From Arenibacter algicola (lineage in GTDB: Bacteria; Bacteroidota; Bacteroidia; Flavobacteriales; Flavobacteriaceae), in contig NZ_JPOO01000001.1 of assembly GCF_000733925.1 (NCBI RefSeq), positions 806,001 through 870,000 of the forward strand: 64,000 nucleotides of DNA, written 5' to 3'. Positions within the stretch are counted from its first letter, which is position 1, and every line of letters starts with the position of its first letter. The notes beneath the pieces are model-generated. The model was not told the DNA's origin and ran no database searches. It saw nothing but the letters and a program-made list of their open reading frames with translations. Made by a program: the position numbers and the translations under genes. Shown here in pieces: positions 46,719 to 54,228 of this stretch.

Positions 46719-46736
46719 TTTTGTTGCGCAACAAAA
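46719..46736. repeat. 18-bp perfect palindrome
   Basis: TTTTGTTGCGCAACAAAA lies in the 125-bp gap between the MauE and DUF6520 genes. On the transcript it would form a short hairpin without a long T-run. It may be a processing site or operator setting different levels of the two genes. Confidence 0.5.
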
Positions 46737-46777
46737 TATCTTCATCATTTTATGTTTTTTTGTGGTCCCATGACCAT

Positions 46778-47242
46778 TTATGGGCCTTGACGGGTCTTCT
46801 TCCAGCGTATCCCCTTATGTTTGCGGGAGGCCCATATGGCCAGTAGGGCCAATAGGAGCAATGCCGCGTTGAGCACCAAATGCTGTTCCCAGGTCAACAG
46901 AGATATTATGCCTCCACAGGAACAGGGTCTATACGGGGCAAAAAATACAATGGCCATGGTGTAGCCGGTAAATAGGAGCATCAGGACTGCTGCCCCGTAA
47001 AGACCTATCAATCTGGTTTTTTTCCAAATCAATAACAGGGCAACGGCCAGTTCCGACAATGGTACGGCCCAAGAGGCCAAGGATGCCATGGCCTTTCCCC
47101 CAAGTATGGGCGAGTTTCTGATATTGTCATAGAAAAGATGCCCTTCCAGGAGTTTGGTGAGTCCGGCATAGGTGAATAGGACAATGAACAGCAAACAGGC
47201 CGTTTGTACAATTGTCTCCCTAAATATTTGGTGCCGTTTCAT
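46778..47242 (-). CDS. MauE-like (DoxX-related) membrane protein
   Basis: This 154-residue protein has four hydrophobic helices: TACLLFIVLFTYAGLTKL, LSELAVALLLIW, IGLYGAAVLMLLFTGYTMAIVFF and LVLNAALLLLALLAIW. The motif PCSCGG before the last helix is characteristic of MauE proteins involved in disulfide formation or maturation of exported proteins. It probably supplies oxidative folding to the secreted DUF6520 peptide or to the SusCD-M16 system. Its promoter region holds a palindrome shared with the fusion gene at 48921. Confidence 0.85.
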   Translation of the reverse strand: MKRHQIFRETIVQTACLLFIVLFTYAGLTKLLEGHLFYDNIRNSPILGGKAMASLASWAVPLSELAVALLLIWKKTRLIGLYGAAVLMLLFTGYTMAIVFFAPYRPCSCGGIISLLTWEQHLVLNAALLLLALLAIWASRKHKGIRWKKTRQGP

Positions 47243-47290
47243 ATCATTTGTATTGATATGGCAAAGTTCGGAAGTTAAAATTGCTTGTAA

Positions 47291-47317
47291 GGGATAAATA
47301 CTTATCCCAGAGGGATT
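47291..47317. promoter_or_regulatory. Operator-like palindromes upstream of the MauE gene
   Basis: GGGATAAATACTTATCCC (47291-47308) overlaps CTTATCCCAGAGGGATT (47301-47317). The 17-base string CTTATCCCAGAGGGATT recurs exactly at 48851-48867 before the oxoamine-synthase fusion. The position is 49-75 bp upstream of the MauE start. The AraC-type regulator encoded next door is the obvious candidate binder. Confidence 0.65.
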
Positions 47318-47323
47318 TATGTA

Positions 47324-48301
47324 TTATATCTCTCCCAAATCGGCCTTTTTCCTGAAAATTTTAGGGGAATATCCGTACTGCTCGCTGAACGTCCTGCTGA
47401 AATGGGGAACACTCTTGAAACCGACCATCTTGGCAATGGACTTGAAGTTCAGTTCGGTATATTGGACCAAGGTCTTGGCCTTTCGCAACCTTTCCTGTAC
47501 CAGAAATTTGAATACCGTGGTGCCATAAAGTTCCTTAAAACCATATTTCAATTTGAATTCATTCGTGCCCAATTGGTGGGCCAGGTCCTTAAGGTTGGGC
47601 AGGTCCATCTGCAGGTTGTTGAGGATCATATCCCGTCCCTCCCGGATCTTGCGGATGTCCTCATAACTCAGCTTGACCTTCGGTCTTGTTACTTGCTTTT
47701 TGGGAATGGTGCTATTAGGGTCGTTATTAATGGCAGTTTGGTTCCTTTCCTTGGCATAGGTCCTGCCCATAACGGTATGGACCACGGTGATCAAAACGTT
47801 GTGGGAACGGTCCTCTTCTGATTTGATGGACGTGATATGGCAGCGGTTGGGAACGACCAGATTTTCATTGGTCAAAAAACTGAGGGGGATTGCCATATCA
47901 TAGAAGCTCTTTTTTCCGAGGGTCTTCCATTTCTGGTCCCAATCCATTTGGGAGGCTTCCGTCAACAGGTCCGAAAATGGTTTTTGGACAATATTGCCGT
48001 GCAATTTGGAAAGGATGGTACAGGCCTTTTGGTTGGCCATTTGGACCATTCCGTTCCCATCCAGTAGAAAACACATCTGTACCAAATGCTCGGTAGTACC
48101 CTTGGAACTCACATATCCCTGATGGTAGAAAGATTCCTGGATCTCTTCGGCCAGCATATTCAGCACTATGGCCAGGGCCTCCACATTGTCGTTCCTGTCA
48201 GAAGTCTCCAAACGGTAAAAGAAATTACCACCTGCCATTTCCAGGAGCATGTGCTGGATTTCCTGCATTCTATCTTTTGTTTTTAAAGGGGACATGTACA
48301 C
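47324..48301 (-). CDS. PAS-containing AraC-type regulator
   Basis: This 325-residue protein has an N-terminal helical part, a PAS-like fold (about 70-185, starting VQMCFLLDGNGMVQMANQKACTIL), and a C-terminal AraC domain (about 225-315). The AraC signature is LNFKSIAKMVGFKSVPHFSRTFSEQYGYSPKIFR. No receiver or membrane segment is present. Palindromes found upstream of the MauE gene and of the fusion gene on the other side of it suggest a small regulon. Confidence 0.87.
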   Translation of the reverse strand: MYMSPLKTKDRMQEIQHMLLEMAGGNFFYRLETSDRNDNVEALAIVLNMLAEEIQESFYHQGYVSSKGTTEHLVQMCFLLDGNGMVQMANQKACTILSKLHGNIVQKPFSDLLTEASQMDWDQKWKTLGKKSFYDMAIPLSFLTNENLVVPNRCHITSIKSEEDRSHNVLITVVHTVMGRTYAKERNQTAINNDPNSTIPKKQVTRPKVKLSYEDIRKIREGRDMILNNLQMDLPNLKDLAHQLGTNEFKLKYGFKELYGTTVFKFLVQERLRKAKTLVQYTELNFKSIAKMVGFKSVPHFSRTFSEQYGYSPKIFRKKADLGEI

Positions 48302-48349
48302 GTGTTTATAGAGGAGTAAAAAGGATATTATGTTGCATGTTAAAAATGT

Positions 48350-48751
48350 TTAAAATAGGATCGTCCCTAAGCCTAGGCTCAGGAACCTGCTTAAAAAGGC
48401 CAAGGCCTTGGAAATTTCCCGAAAAGAGGCCGTAGGGATGGCCGGATGGTTCGTCATAAGATAGAACCTTGTCATGACATCCGTCACGGGAGGCTCAATG
48501 ATAAAGGCCAGGGCCTTTATCAGCAGGGAACCCTCCAGCGCCAGATAGTCCCTGGCAGCCTTGTCCACCCTGCGGAGCTGTCGGATGTCGCAGAGGACGG
48601 GATAGGCCCGTTCCTCCTGGAACATCAACCGGTCCCTGACAATCCGTTTAGACGCTTGGAGATCGATAATTACCCCCTTTTTGTAAATGATATGTACAAT
48701 ATTGTCCACAAGCATGTACTGCGTGAAATCGTTTTCAAAATAACTTTGCAT
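48350..48751 (-). CDS. Small soluble protein, STAS/SpoIIAA-like (DUF7793 type)
   Basis: This 133-residue protein has an alternating strand/helix pattern: MLVDNIVHIIYKKGVIID, then VLCDIRQLRRVDKAARDYL, then IKALAFIIEPPVTDVMTRFYL. It resembles Bacteroidota STAS-like proteins of the DUF7793 group. No catalytic residue is evident. It lies 48 bp before the AraC-type regulator gene in the same direction and is probably co-transcribed with it. The assignment is from pattern memory. Confidence 0.55.
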   Translation of the reverse strand: MQSYFENDFTQYMLVDNIVHIIYKKGVIIDLQASKRIVRDRLMFQEERAYPVLCDIRQLRRVDKAARDYLALEGSLLIKALAFIIEPPVTDVMTRFYLMTNHPAIPTASFREISKALAFLSRFLSLGLGTILF

Positions 48752-48850
48752 GGTCTATTAATAAAAACTGGTAGATGACACTAAATTTACATAAATATAA
48801 TAATTGTGAATTTTATAATCCGCTTTAGGTCCTTTATAGAGGGGGGTTTT

Positions 48851-48890
48851 CTTATCCCAGAGGGATTAAAACTTATCTGAGAGGGATAAA
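48851..48890 (+). promoter_or_regulatory. Tandem operator-like palindromes before the fusion gene
   Basis: CTTATCCCAGAGGGATT (48851-48867) and the imperfect copy CTTATCTGAGAGGGATAA (48872-48889) are spaced 21 bp centre to centre, two helical turns. TAAATTTTG directly follows and resembles the Bacteroidota -7 element TAnnTTTG with one extra base. The start codon is 31 bp downstream. The layout suggests activation by a dimer or by two monomers. Confidence 0.6.
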
Positions 48891-48920
48891 TTTTGTATTG
48901 GGTAGTACAAAATCCTACAA

Positions 48921-51350
48921 ATGCCACTACATTTTAGGGACCAAACACAAATGACCATGGCAAAGATCAAGCACAATAATTTTTTGGACACCGTCAACGA
49001 GGTGATCACCGATGCCGCCAAACAAGGTGTTCTACACCTATATGCGGAAGGGGAGGACCTTACAGGAAGGACCATTGGGGTCGGGGGAAATACGCTCTAC
49101 CATTTTGGGACCACGGGATATTTGGGACTGGAACAGGATCCCAGATTAAAGGCGGCCTCAATCGGTGCCATCCAAAAGTACGGTACCCAGTTTCCCCTGT
49201 CCAAATCCTATATTTCCCATCCGTTGTACAGCGCTCTGGAAGAAAAAATTGGGCAAATGTACGGGCAGCCCATCATTATCACCAAGAACAGTACCCTGGG
49301 CCATCTGGGGGCCATACCCAGTGCCGTGGACGATAGGGATGCCGTTATACTGGACCATCAAGTGCACTGGAGCGTTCAGAATGCCTGCAAGCTGCTAAAG
49401 AACCGAAGTATCCCAGTGGACATGGTCCGCCACAACCATTTGGACATGCTGGAGGACAAAATAAAATACCATTCCCGAAAGCGGAACCGTATCTGGTACA
49501 TGGCGGACGGGATATACTCCATGTACGGGGACAGTGCACCGTTGCACCAACTGATGGCCCTGTCTGAAAAGTATTCCCAATTGCACTTCTATATCGATGA
49601 CGTGCACGGCATGAGCTGGGCGGGGAGACACGGTACCGGTTTTGTCGTGGACCAGCTAAAGGAGCTTCCGGACAACATACTCCTTTTTGGGACCTTGAGC
49701 AAGACTTTTGGAGCAAGCGGGGCGGTACTGGTATGTCCGGATAAAAAAATGCACCATAGGATAAGGACCTTTGGAGGGCCCCTGACCTTTTCGGCCCAAC
49801 TGGAGCCGGCATCCGTCGCAGCGGCCTCGGCTTCGGCGGACATCCATCTTTCCCCAGAGATCTACAGCCTCCAGAACGAACTCAAGGAACGTATCCAATA
49901 TTTCAACGGCCTGCTGTCCAAAACGGATCTGCCCTTGGTGGATAAGAACATTTCCCCTGTGTTCTATATTGGTACCGGGATGCCCAAAACAGGTTACAAT
50001 TTTGTAAACCGATTGATGGAGGAGGGATTCTATGTCAATCTAGGATTGTTCCCGGCCGTGCCTGTAAAGAACACTGGCGTACGCATCACTATATCCAGAC
50101 ATAACCAAAGGGAGGAGATAGCTGCCTTGGTGGAGGCCATGGCCCATCATTATCCAAAAGCCCTCGAGGAGACCGGGACCGACCCGGGCAGGGTACGCCA
50201 TGCCTTTGCCATGGCCGTCCCTAAAACAGGGGCAAAAGTTGTACCTGGTGATCTCGATATCCGATTGGAAAATTCCATAACCAAGGTGGGGAAGGAGATG
50301 TGGAACAATTTAATGGGGGCACATGGGGTCATGGACTGGGACGGACTCTTGTTTTTGGAGAATTGTTTTCAAGGCAACGACCTTAAGGAACACAACTGGG
50401 AGTTTCGCTATCTGGTCATACGCGACGGCAAAGGGAAGCCGATATTGGCCACGTTCATGACACTAGGACTGTGGAAGGACGATATGTTGGCCAAGGAAAG
50501 CATCTCAAAAACCTTGGAACAGACCAGAAAGTACGATCCCTATCATTTGACTTCCAGGGCACTCTCCCTAGGTTCTCTTTTTACAGAGGGAAATCACCTG
50601 TACCTGGACCGGAAGCATCCATTGAAGGATAGGGCCCTGAACATACTGATGTGGACCCTGGAAACCTTGGGACATAAAATGGGGGCCAAAATGACCGTCC
50701 TCCGGGATTTTGGACCGGATGAAGAATTGGGGGAATTTTTTAAAGATCAGGGATTTGTACGCATCCAAATGCCTAATTCCTGTGCCGTGGACCTTTCAGG
50801 TCGTATGGACGTCGAAACTTATTTCTCCCGGCTTTCCGTCCGTAACCGTCGTCACTTCCGAAAGGAAATATTGGCTTTTGAGCCGGAATTCCAAGTGGCC
50901 ATCCTGGCATCTTGCCACAGGGAACAATTACAACAGCTTATAGCGCTGTACAGCAATGTACATCGGAACAATCTTGGCCTGAATACCTTTTCCTTTCCGC
51001 AGCGGGTGTTCGAGGCCATGTCCGATAATCCTCATTGGGAGTTCATCCTACTTACTTTAAAGAGCGGCCCACAAACACCCATAGGGGCAATGTTCTGCTA
51101 TAAAAACCGGGGAAAAACCTATGTTCCGGCCTTCGTAGGACTGGATTATACCTATGTAACGAGCCATTATACCTATCGCCAATTATTGTACCAGACCATC
51201 AAAAGGGCCATCGCCCAGGGCTTTACCCATATAGATTTTGGGCTGACCGCTTCCTTTGAAAAACGTAAGCTGGGGGCCGAGGTCAGCGAACGGTTTGCTT
51301 ATGTACAGGCTTCCGACAACTATGTACTGGAACTTTTGGGCACCATGTAA
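48921..51350 (+). CDS. Alpha-oxoamine synthase fused to a GNAT-type acyltransferase domain
   Basis: This 809-residue two-domain enzyme has an N-terminal half (about 20-420) that is a PLP enzyme of the serine palmitoyltransferase/AONS family: IDDVHGMSWAGRHGTG (Asp226, His229) and the lysine loop FGTLSKTFGASGA with Lys261. It should condense an amino acid with an acyl thioester. The C-terminal half (about 440-809) looks like a GNAT/FemAB-type N-acyltransferase (FMTLGLWKDD, GLDYTYVTSHYTYRQLLYQTIKRA, HIDFGLTASFEKRKLGAEV). Together they could make and N-acylate a sphingoid- or sulfonolipid-like base. The real start may be ATG 48951 or 48957, since the first codons resemble noncoding DNA at 52398. 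Confidence 0.82.
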   Translation: MPLHFRDQTQMTMAKIKHNNFLDTVNEVITDAAKQGVLHLYAEGEDLTGRTIGVGGNTLYHFGTTGYLGLEQDPRLKAASIGAIQKYGTQFPLSKSYISHPLYSALEEKIGQMYGQPIIITKNSTLGHLGAIPSAVDDRDAVILDHQVHWSVQNACKLLKNRSIPVDMVRHNHLDMLEDKIKYHSRKRNRIWYMADGIYSMYGDSAPLHQLMALSEKYSQLHFYIDDVHGMSWAGRHGTGFVVDQLKELPDNILLFGTLSKTFGASGAVLVCPDKKMHHRIRTFGGPLTFSAQLEPASVAAASASADIHLSPEIYSLQNELKERIQYFNGLLSKTDLPLVDKNISPVFYIGTGMPKTGYNFVNRLMEEGFYVNLGLFPAVPVKNTGVRITISRHNQREEIAALVEAMAHHYPKALEETGTDPGRVRHAFAMAVPKTGAKVVPGDLDIRLENSITKVGKEMWNNLMGAHGVMDWDGLLFLENCFQGNDLKEHNWEFRYLVIRDGKGKPILATFMTLGLWKDDMLAKESISKTLEQTRKYDPYHLTSRALSLGSLFTEGNHLYLDRKHPLKDRALNILMWTLETLGHKMGAKMTVLRDFGPDEELGEFFKDQGFVRIQMPNSCAVDLSGRMDVETYFSRLSVRNRRHFRKEILAFEPEFQVAILASCHREQLQQLIALYSNVHRNNLGLNTFSFPQRVFEAMSDNPHWEFILLTLKSGPQTPIGAMFCYKNRGKTYVPAFVGLDYTYVTSHYTYRQLLYQTIKRAIAQGFTHIDFGLTASFEKRKLGAEVSERFAYVQASDNYVLELLGTM

Positions 51351-51373
51351 GATGAGGGATAAACCCAAAGGGG

Positions 51374-52213
51374 ATGAATTATCAAAGACTGGTATCGGAA
51401 TTCAAGACGCAACTGGACAAGCTGGAGAACGGAAACGGCGACATCCTTTTTAGGGCGGAGTCGGGCATCACCATGGTAGAACGCTACATAAAACGGCTGC
51501 AGGCCCAAATTGATAAGAAGTCCTTTGATTCCCAAGTGGAGGAAATCAATTTTTTTAAGCATATCAAACCCCAGTTCTTTAGTAAACTTATCTATTATGG
51601 CAGGTTGTTCAACATCGAGAGCAGAAGGCCTCGGGGGAGTAATGCCGCACAGGTGAAATACTTAAAGAACCAGATCGAAAAGTTGCAGATCTTCTTTAAC
51701 GACAACCTGGAATTCTATAACTATTACCGTCGTGGGGCCATTTCCTTGGATGAACAGTATTTTGTACGGGGCAATATGGACCTGCGGCTGCCCTTGGAAT
51801 CCTTTCATTTTATGATCGACGACAGGTTCTCCACGTGTCAGGACGGTACGGTGGCGACCATAATGGCCTATGACATGCTCATCGTATACCTTCAAAGGGA
51901 GATCGATACCTTGACGAGCAACATGGACGACTTAAAAGACAAACCTATGGAACGACCTTCAAAACTATTTTGGACCGGTAGCAAGACGGACCTGATCGAA
52001 CTCCTCTATGCCCTCCACTCCATTAAGTGTATAAACAGTGGGACCGCGGACATTAAAGAGCTGGCGGCCCATTTCGAACATTTCTACAATGTGGACCTTG
52101 GCAACTACTACCATACCTTTATCGAGATCAGGTCCAGGAAGACCGGTAGGACCAAGTTTCTGGACAGGCTTATCGAGATGCTGCAACAAAGGATGGAGGG
52201 TCTGGACGACTGA
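51374..52213 (+). CDS. RteC-domain protein
   Basis: This 279-residue protein matches the RteC family of conjugative-transposon regulators: an N-terminal helical part (YIKRLQAQIDKKSFDSQVEEINFFKHIKPQFFSKLIYYGRLFNIE), and a conserved C-terminal part with WTGSKTDLIELLYALHSIKCINSGTADIKELAAHFEHFYNVDLGNYYHTFIEIRSRK. In Bacteroides CTnDOT RteC activates excision genes. Here it starts 24 bp after the fusion gene, so mobilization control may be tied to the same palindrome-controlled promoter. Confidence 0.88.
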   Translation: MNYQRLVSEFKTQLDKLENGNGDILFRAESGITMVERYIKRLQAQIDKKSFDSQVEEINFFKHIKPQFFSKLIYYGRLFNIESRRPRGSNAAQVKYLKNQIEKLQIFFNDNLEFYNYYRRGAISLDEQYFVRGNMDLRLPLESFHFMIDDRFSTCQDGTVATIMAYDMLIVYLQREIDTLTSNMDDLKDKPMERPSKLFWTGSKTDLIELLYALHSIKCINSGTADIKELAAHFEHFYNVDLGNYYHTFIEIRSRKTGRTKFLDRLIEMLQQRMEGLDD

Positions 52214-52217
52214 CCCA

Positions 52218-52260
52218 AAATCCCCCACCTTGGGATAGAGGTGGGGGATTTCCATTTTTT
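52218..52260 (+). terminator. Strong intrinsic terminator
   Basis: A perfect 13-bp stem AAATCCCCCACCT/AGGTGGGGGATTT with an 8-base loop is followed by a T-run at 52255-52260. It begins 5 bp after the RteC stop and ends the fusion/RteC transcript. Confidence 0.92.
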
Positions 52261-52499
52261 ACCCTTCAACATAAAATTTGGATGCTTTTTAAGGTGGACG
52301 GTGAGGTATTGATACGGCAAATCACTACAAATGCCCCTATAAATTAGTTCCAAAAAAATATCACCCACCTCTATCATAGCTATGGAATTTTAACCAAAAT
52401 GCCACTGCAATTTTGTAGGACGAAAATCAAATCCGGTCAGGGGCCGTCAAATTAGTTGACAGCAATGCGATGGCCCCTTTCCTTAAAAACCGTTCTACA

Positions 52500-52787
52500 A
52501 TGGCAGCAACAATCATTACCACAGAAGATTTAATGAAATTCAAATTGGAACTTCTCGAAGAGATCCGGGAAATGTTCAACGAAAATCGGGCCATGGTCAT
52601 GAAAAAGGAGTGGCTCAAAAGCACCCAGGTCATGGATATGCTCAATATCAGCCCAGGGACCTTACAGAAATTCAGGCACAACGGCACCCTGGCCTATACC
52701 AAAATAGGAGGGCTCATTTTTTATGAGGCCGGACAGATCGAAAAGATGCTATCGGACAACCTGGTCAATAACGAAAAACTCAAATAA
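52500..52787 (+). CDS. Excisionase/HTH_17-type DNA-binding protein
   Basis: This 95-residue protein has an N-terminal coiled coil (LMKFKLELLEEIREMFNENR) and a winged HTH: WLKSTQVMDMLNISPGTLQKFRHNGTLAYTKIGGLIFYEAGQIEKML. I prefer ATG 52500 over ATG 52470. It is the standard first gene of flavobacterial mobile-element replication and mobilization clusters and its stop overlaps the start of the next gene. Confidence 0.8.
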   Translation: MAATIITTEDLMKFKLELLEEIREMFNENRAMVMKKEWLKSTQVMDMLNISPGTLQKFRHNGTLAYTKIGGLIFYEAGQIEKMLSDNLVNNEKLK

Positions 52788-53461
52788 TGAACTATATAAA
52801 GCACCTAAATGGGGTGTTTGAGCAATTTTCAAAAGATTCGAGGCTCAATCCCTCACATGTAAGCCTATATATGGCCCTGTTCCAATGTTGGAACCAGAAC
52901 AGGTTTCCCGAGAGTTTTCAAGTGGACAGGGAAGAGACGATGTCCCTTGCCAAAATAGGGTCCAGGACCACCTACCACCGATGCTTGACCAATTTGAGCG
53001 ATTGGCACTACATCGCCTATCTGCCCTCCCATAGCCGGTTCCAAGGAAGCCGAATCATGATGCCCATTTTTGGGACAACTGCTGGACAACCCCTGGACCA
53101 CCCTGAAACTAGTGGTGGACCAGCGGTGGTATCATATATAAACATTAACAAACATAATAAAACATTAAATAAACACTCTAGAGAGTGCCGCCCAAAAAAT
53201 GAACATGATGTTATTGAATTTTTTAAAATGAACAAGTGGCCGCTTACCGAGGGTGCCAAATTCTACAACCACTACCAGGGAGTGGGATGGAAGGTAGGCG
53301 GAAAATCCATGATAGAGGACTGGATGGCCATGGCCAAAAATTGGATGCTACGGGCCAAGGAACTGAATAAGGTTGGTGCTTTTGGCGGTAGGTCCAACAA
53401 AAAGTTGAGTACAGATTATCTGGATATCCAAACAAATAAAAACTATGGGGAGCCTTTGTAA
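52787..53461 (+). CDS. Mobile-element replication-type protein, family unassigned
   Basis: This 224-residue protein has an N-terminal winged-helix-like part (SHVSLYMALFQCWNQNRFPESFQVDREETMSLAKIGSRTTYHRCLTNLSDWHYIAYLPSHSRFQGS). Then comes a low-complexity linker and a C-terminal part rich in Trp/Lys (GWKVGGKSMIEDWMAMAKNWMLRA), as in DnaD-like primosome proteins of plasmids and phages. Its start overlaps the HTH gene and the ATPase gene follows 4 bases after its stop. It is probably a replication initiator or helicase-loader partner. Confidence 0.6.
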   Translation: MNYIKHLNGVFEQFSKDSRLNPSHVSLYMALFQCWNQNRFPESFQVDREETMSLAKIGSRTTYHRCLTNLSDWHYIAYLPSHSRFQGSRIMMPIFGTTAGQPLDHPETSGGPAVVSYININKHNKTLNKHSRECRPKNEHDVIEFFKMNKWPLTEGAKFYNHYQGVGWKVGGKSMIEDWMAMAKNWMLRAKELNKVGAFGGRSNKKLSTDYLDIQTNKNYGEPL

Positions 53462-53465
53462 TGAT

Positions 53466-54128
53466 ATGGCCGATCCACGCCCACATATCCTTGTTGTAGG
53501 GGGCACCGAATATTGCCTGGGCAGTTTTGACGGCAAACGCATCGAATACGACTTCTCCAAGGTGCTAGCCTATCTGGATGCCAAGGGCAGGTCCCTGTTC
53601 GGGGAAAGCTTTAAGATCCGTGAAGGGGACAAGGGCACTTTTCTAAAGCTCTGCAGTTATATGGTCAAGGATATCGAGAGTTGCCAGAAAATGGAAATGG
53701 ATACGGGCAAAGGTATATTGTTGACCGGACCGGTGGGATGTGGCAAGACGAGCATGATGCGGCTGGTACGCCACCTTGTCCCGCATAAACGGAACTACGA
53801 AATTATTCCTTCCCGCAACATCACCTTTGCCTTCAACCATATCGGGTATAAGATCATCGAGGATTATGGGAACGGCCGATTTTACTGTTTTGACGATCTG
53901 GGGGTAGAACCCATGGGCAGGTACTTTGGGGACGATTGCAATGTGATGGGCGAAGTGCTGGTCTCCAGGCACGAACTGTTCCAACGGACAAAGATCCCTA
54001 CCCATATCACCACAAACCTGAATGCCGAAGAATTGGAGGAACGATACGGCAAACGTGTCCGAAGCCGTATGCGCCAAATGTTCAATCTGATCTCTTTTGA
54101 CAAGGACACCAAGGACAAACGAATCTAA
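53466..54128 (+). CDS. AAA+ ATPase, DnaC/helicase-loader-like
   Basis: This 220-residue ATPase has Walker A LLTGPVGCGKTSMMRLV, Walker B RFYCFDDLGVEP, sensor 1 PTHITTNLNAEELEERYGKRVRSRMRQM with an arginine finger region. This resembles the DnaC/IstB class without an IS context. ATG 53466 (MADPRPH) is chosen over ATG 53445, which lies inside the previous gene. It likely loads a helicase at the element's origin together with the upstream DnaD-like protein. Confidence 0.8.
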   Translation: MADPRPHILVVGGTEYCLGSFDGKRIEYDFSKVLAYLDAKGRSLFGESFKIREGDKGTFLKLCSYMVKDIESCQKMEMDTGKGILLTGPVGCGKTSMMRLVRHLVPHKRNYEIIPSRNITFAFNHIGYKIIEDYGNGRFYCFDDLGVEPMGRYFGDDCNVMGEVLVSRHELFQRTKIPTHITTNLNAEELEERYGKRVRSRMRQMFNLISFDKDTKDKRI

Positions 54129-54228
54129 AATCGACAATTATGAAATGAGCCAATACCACACTTGAAACCACTGAGATGTGTAAAGGCGAATTACATATGA
54201 CATATTAGAAACAATAAAATTTAGACAT

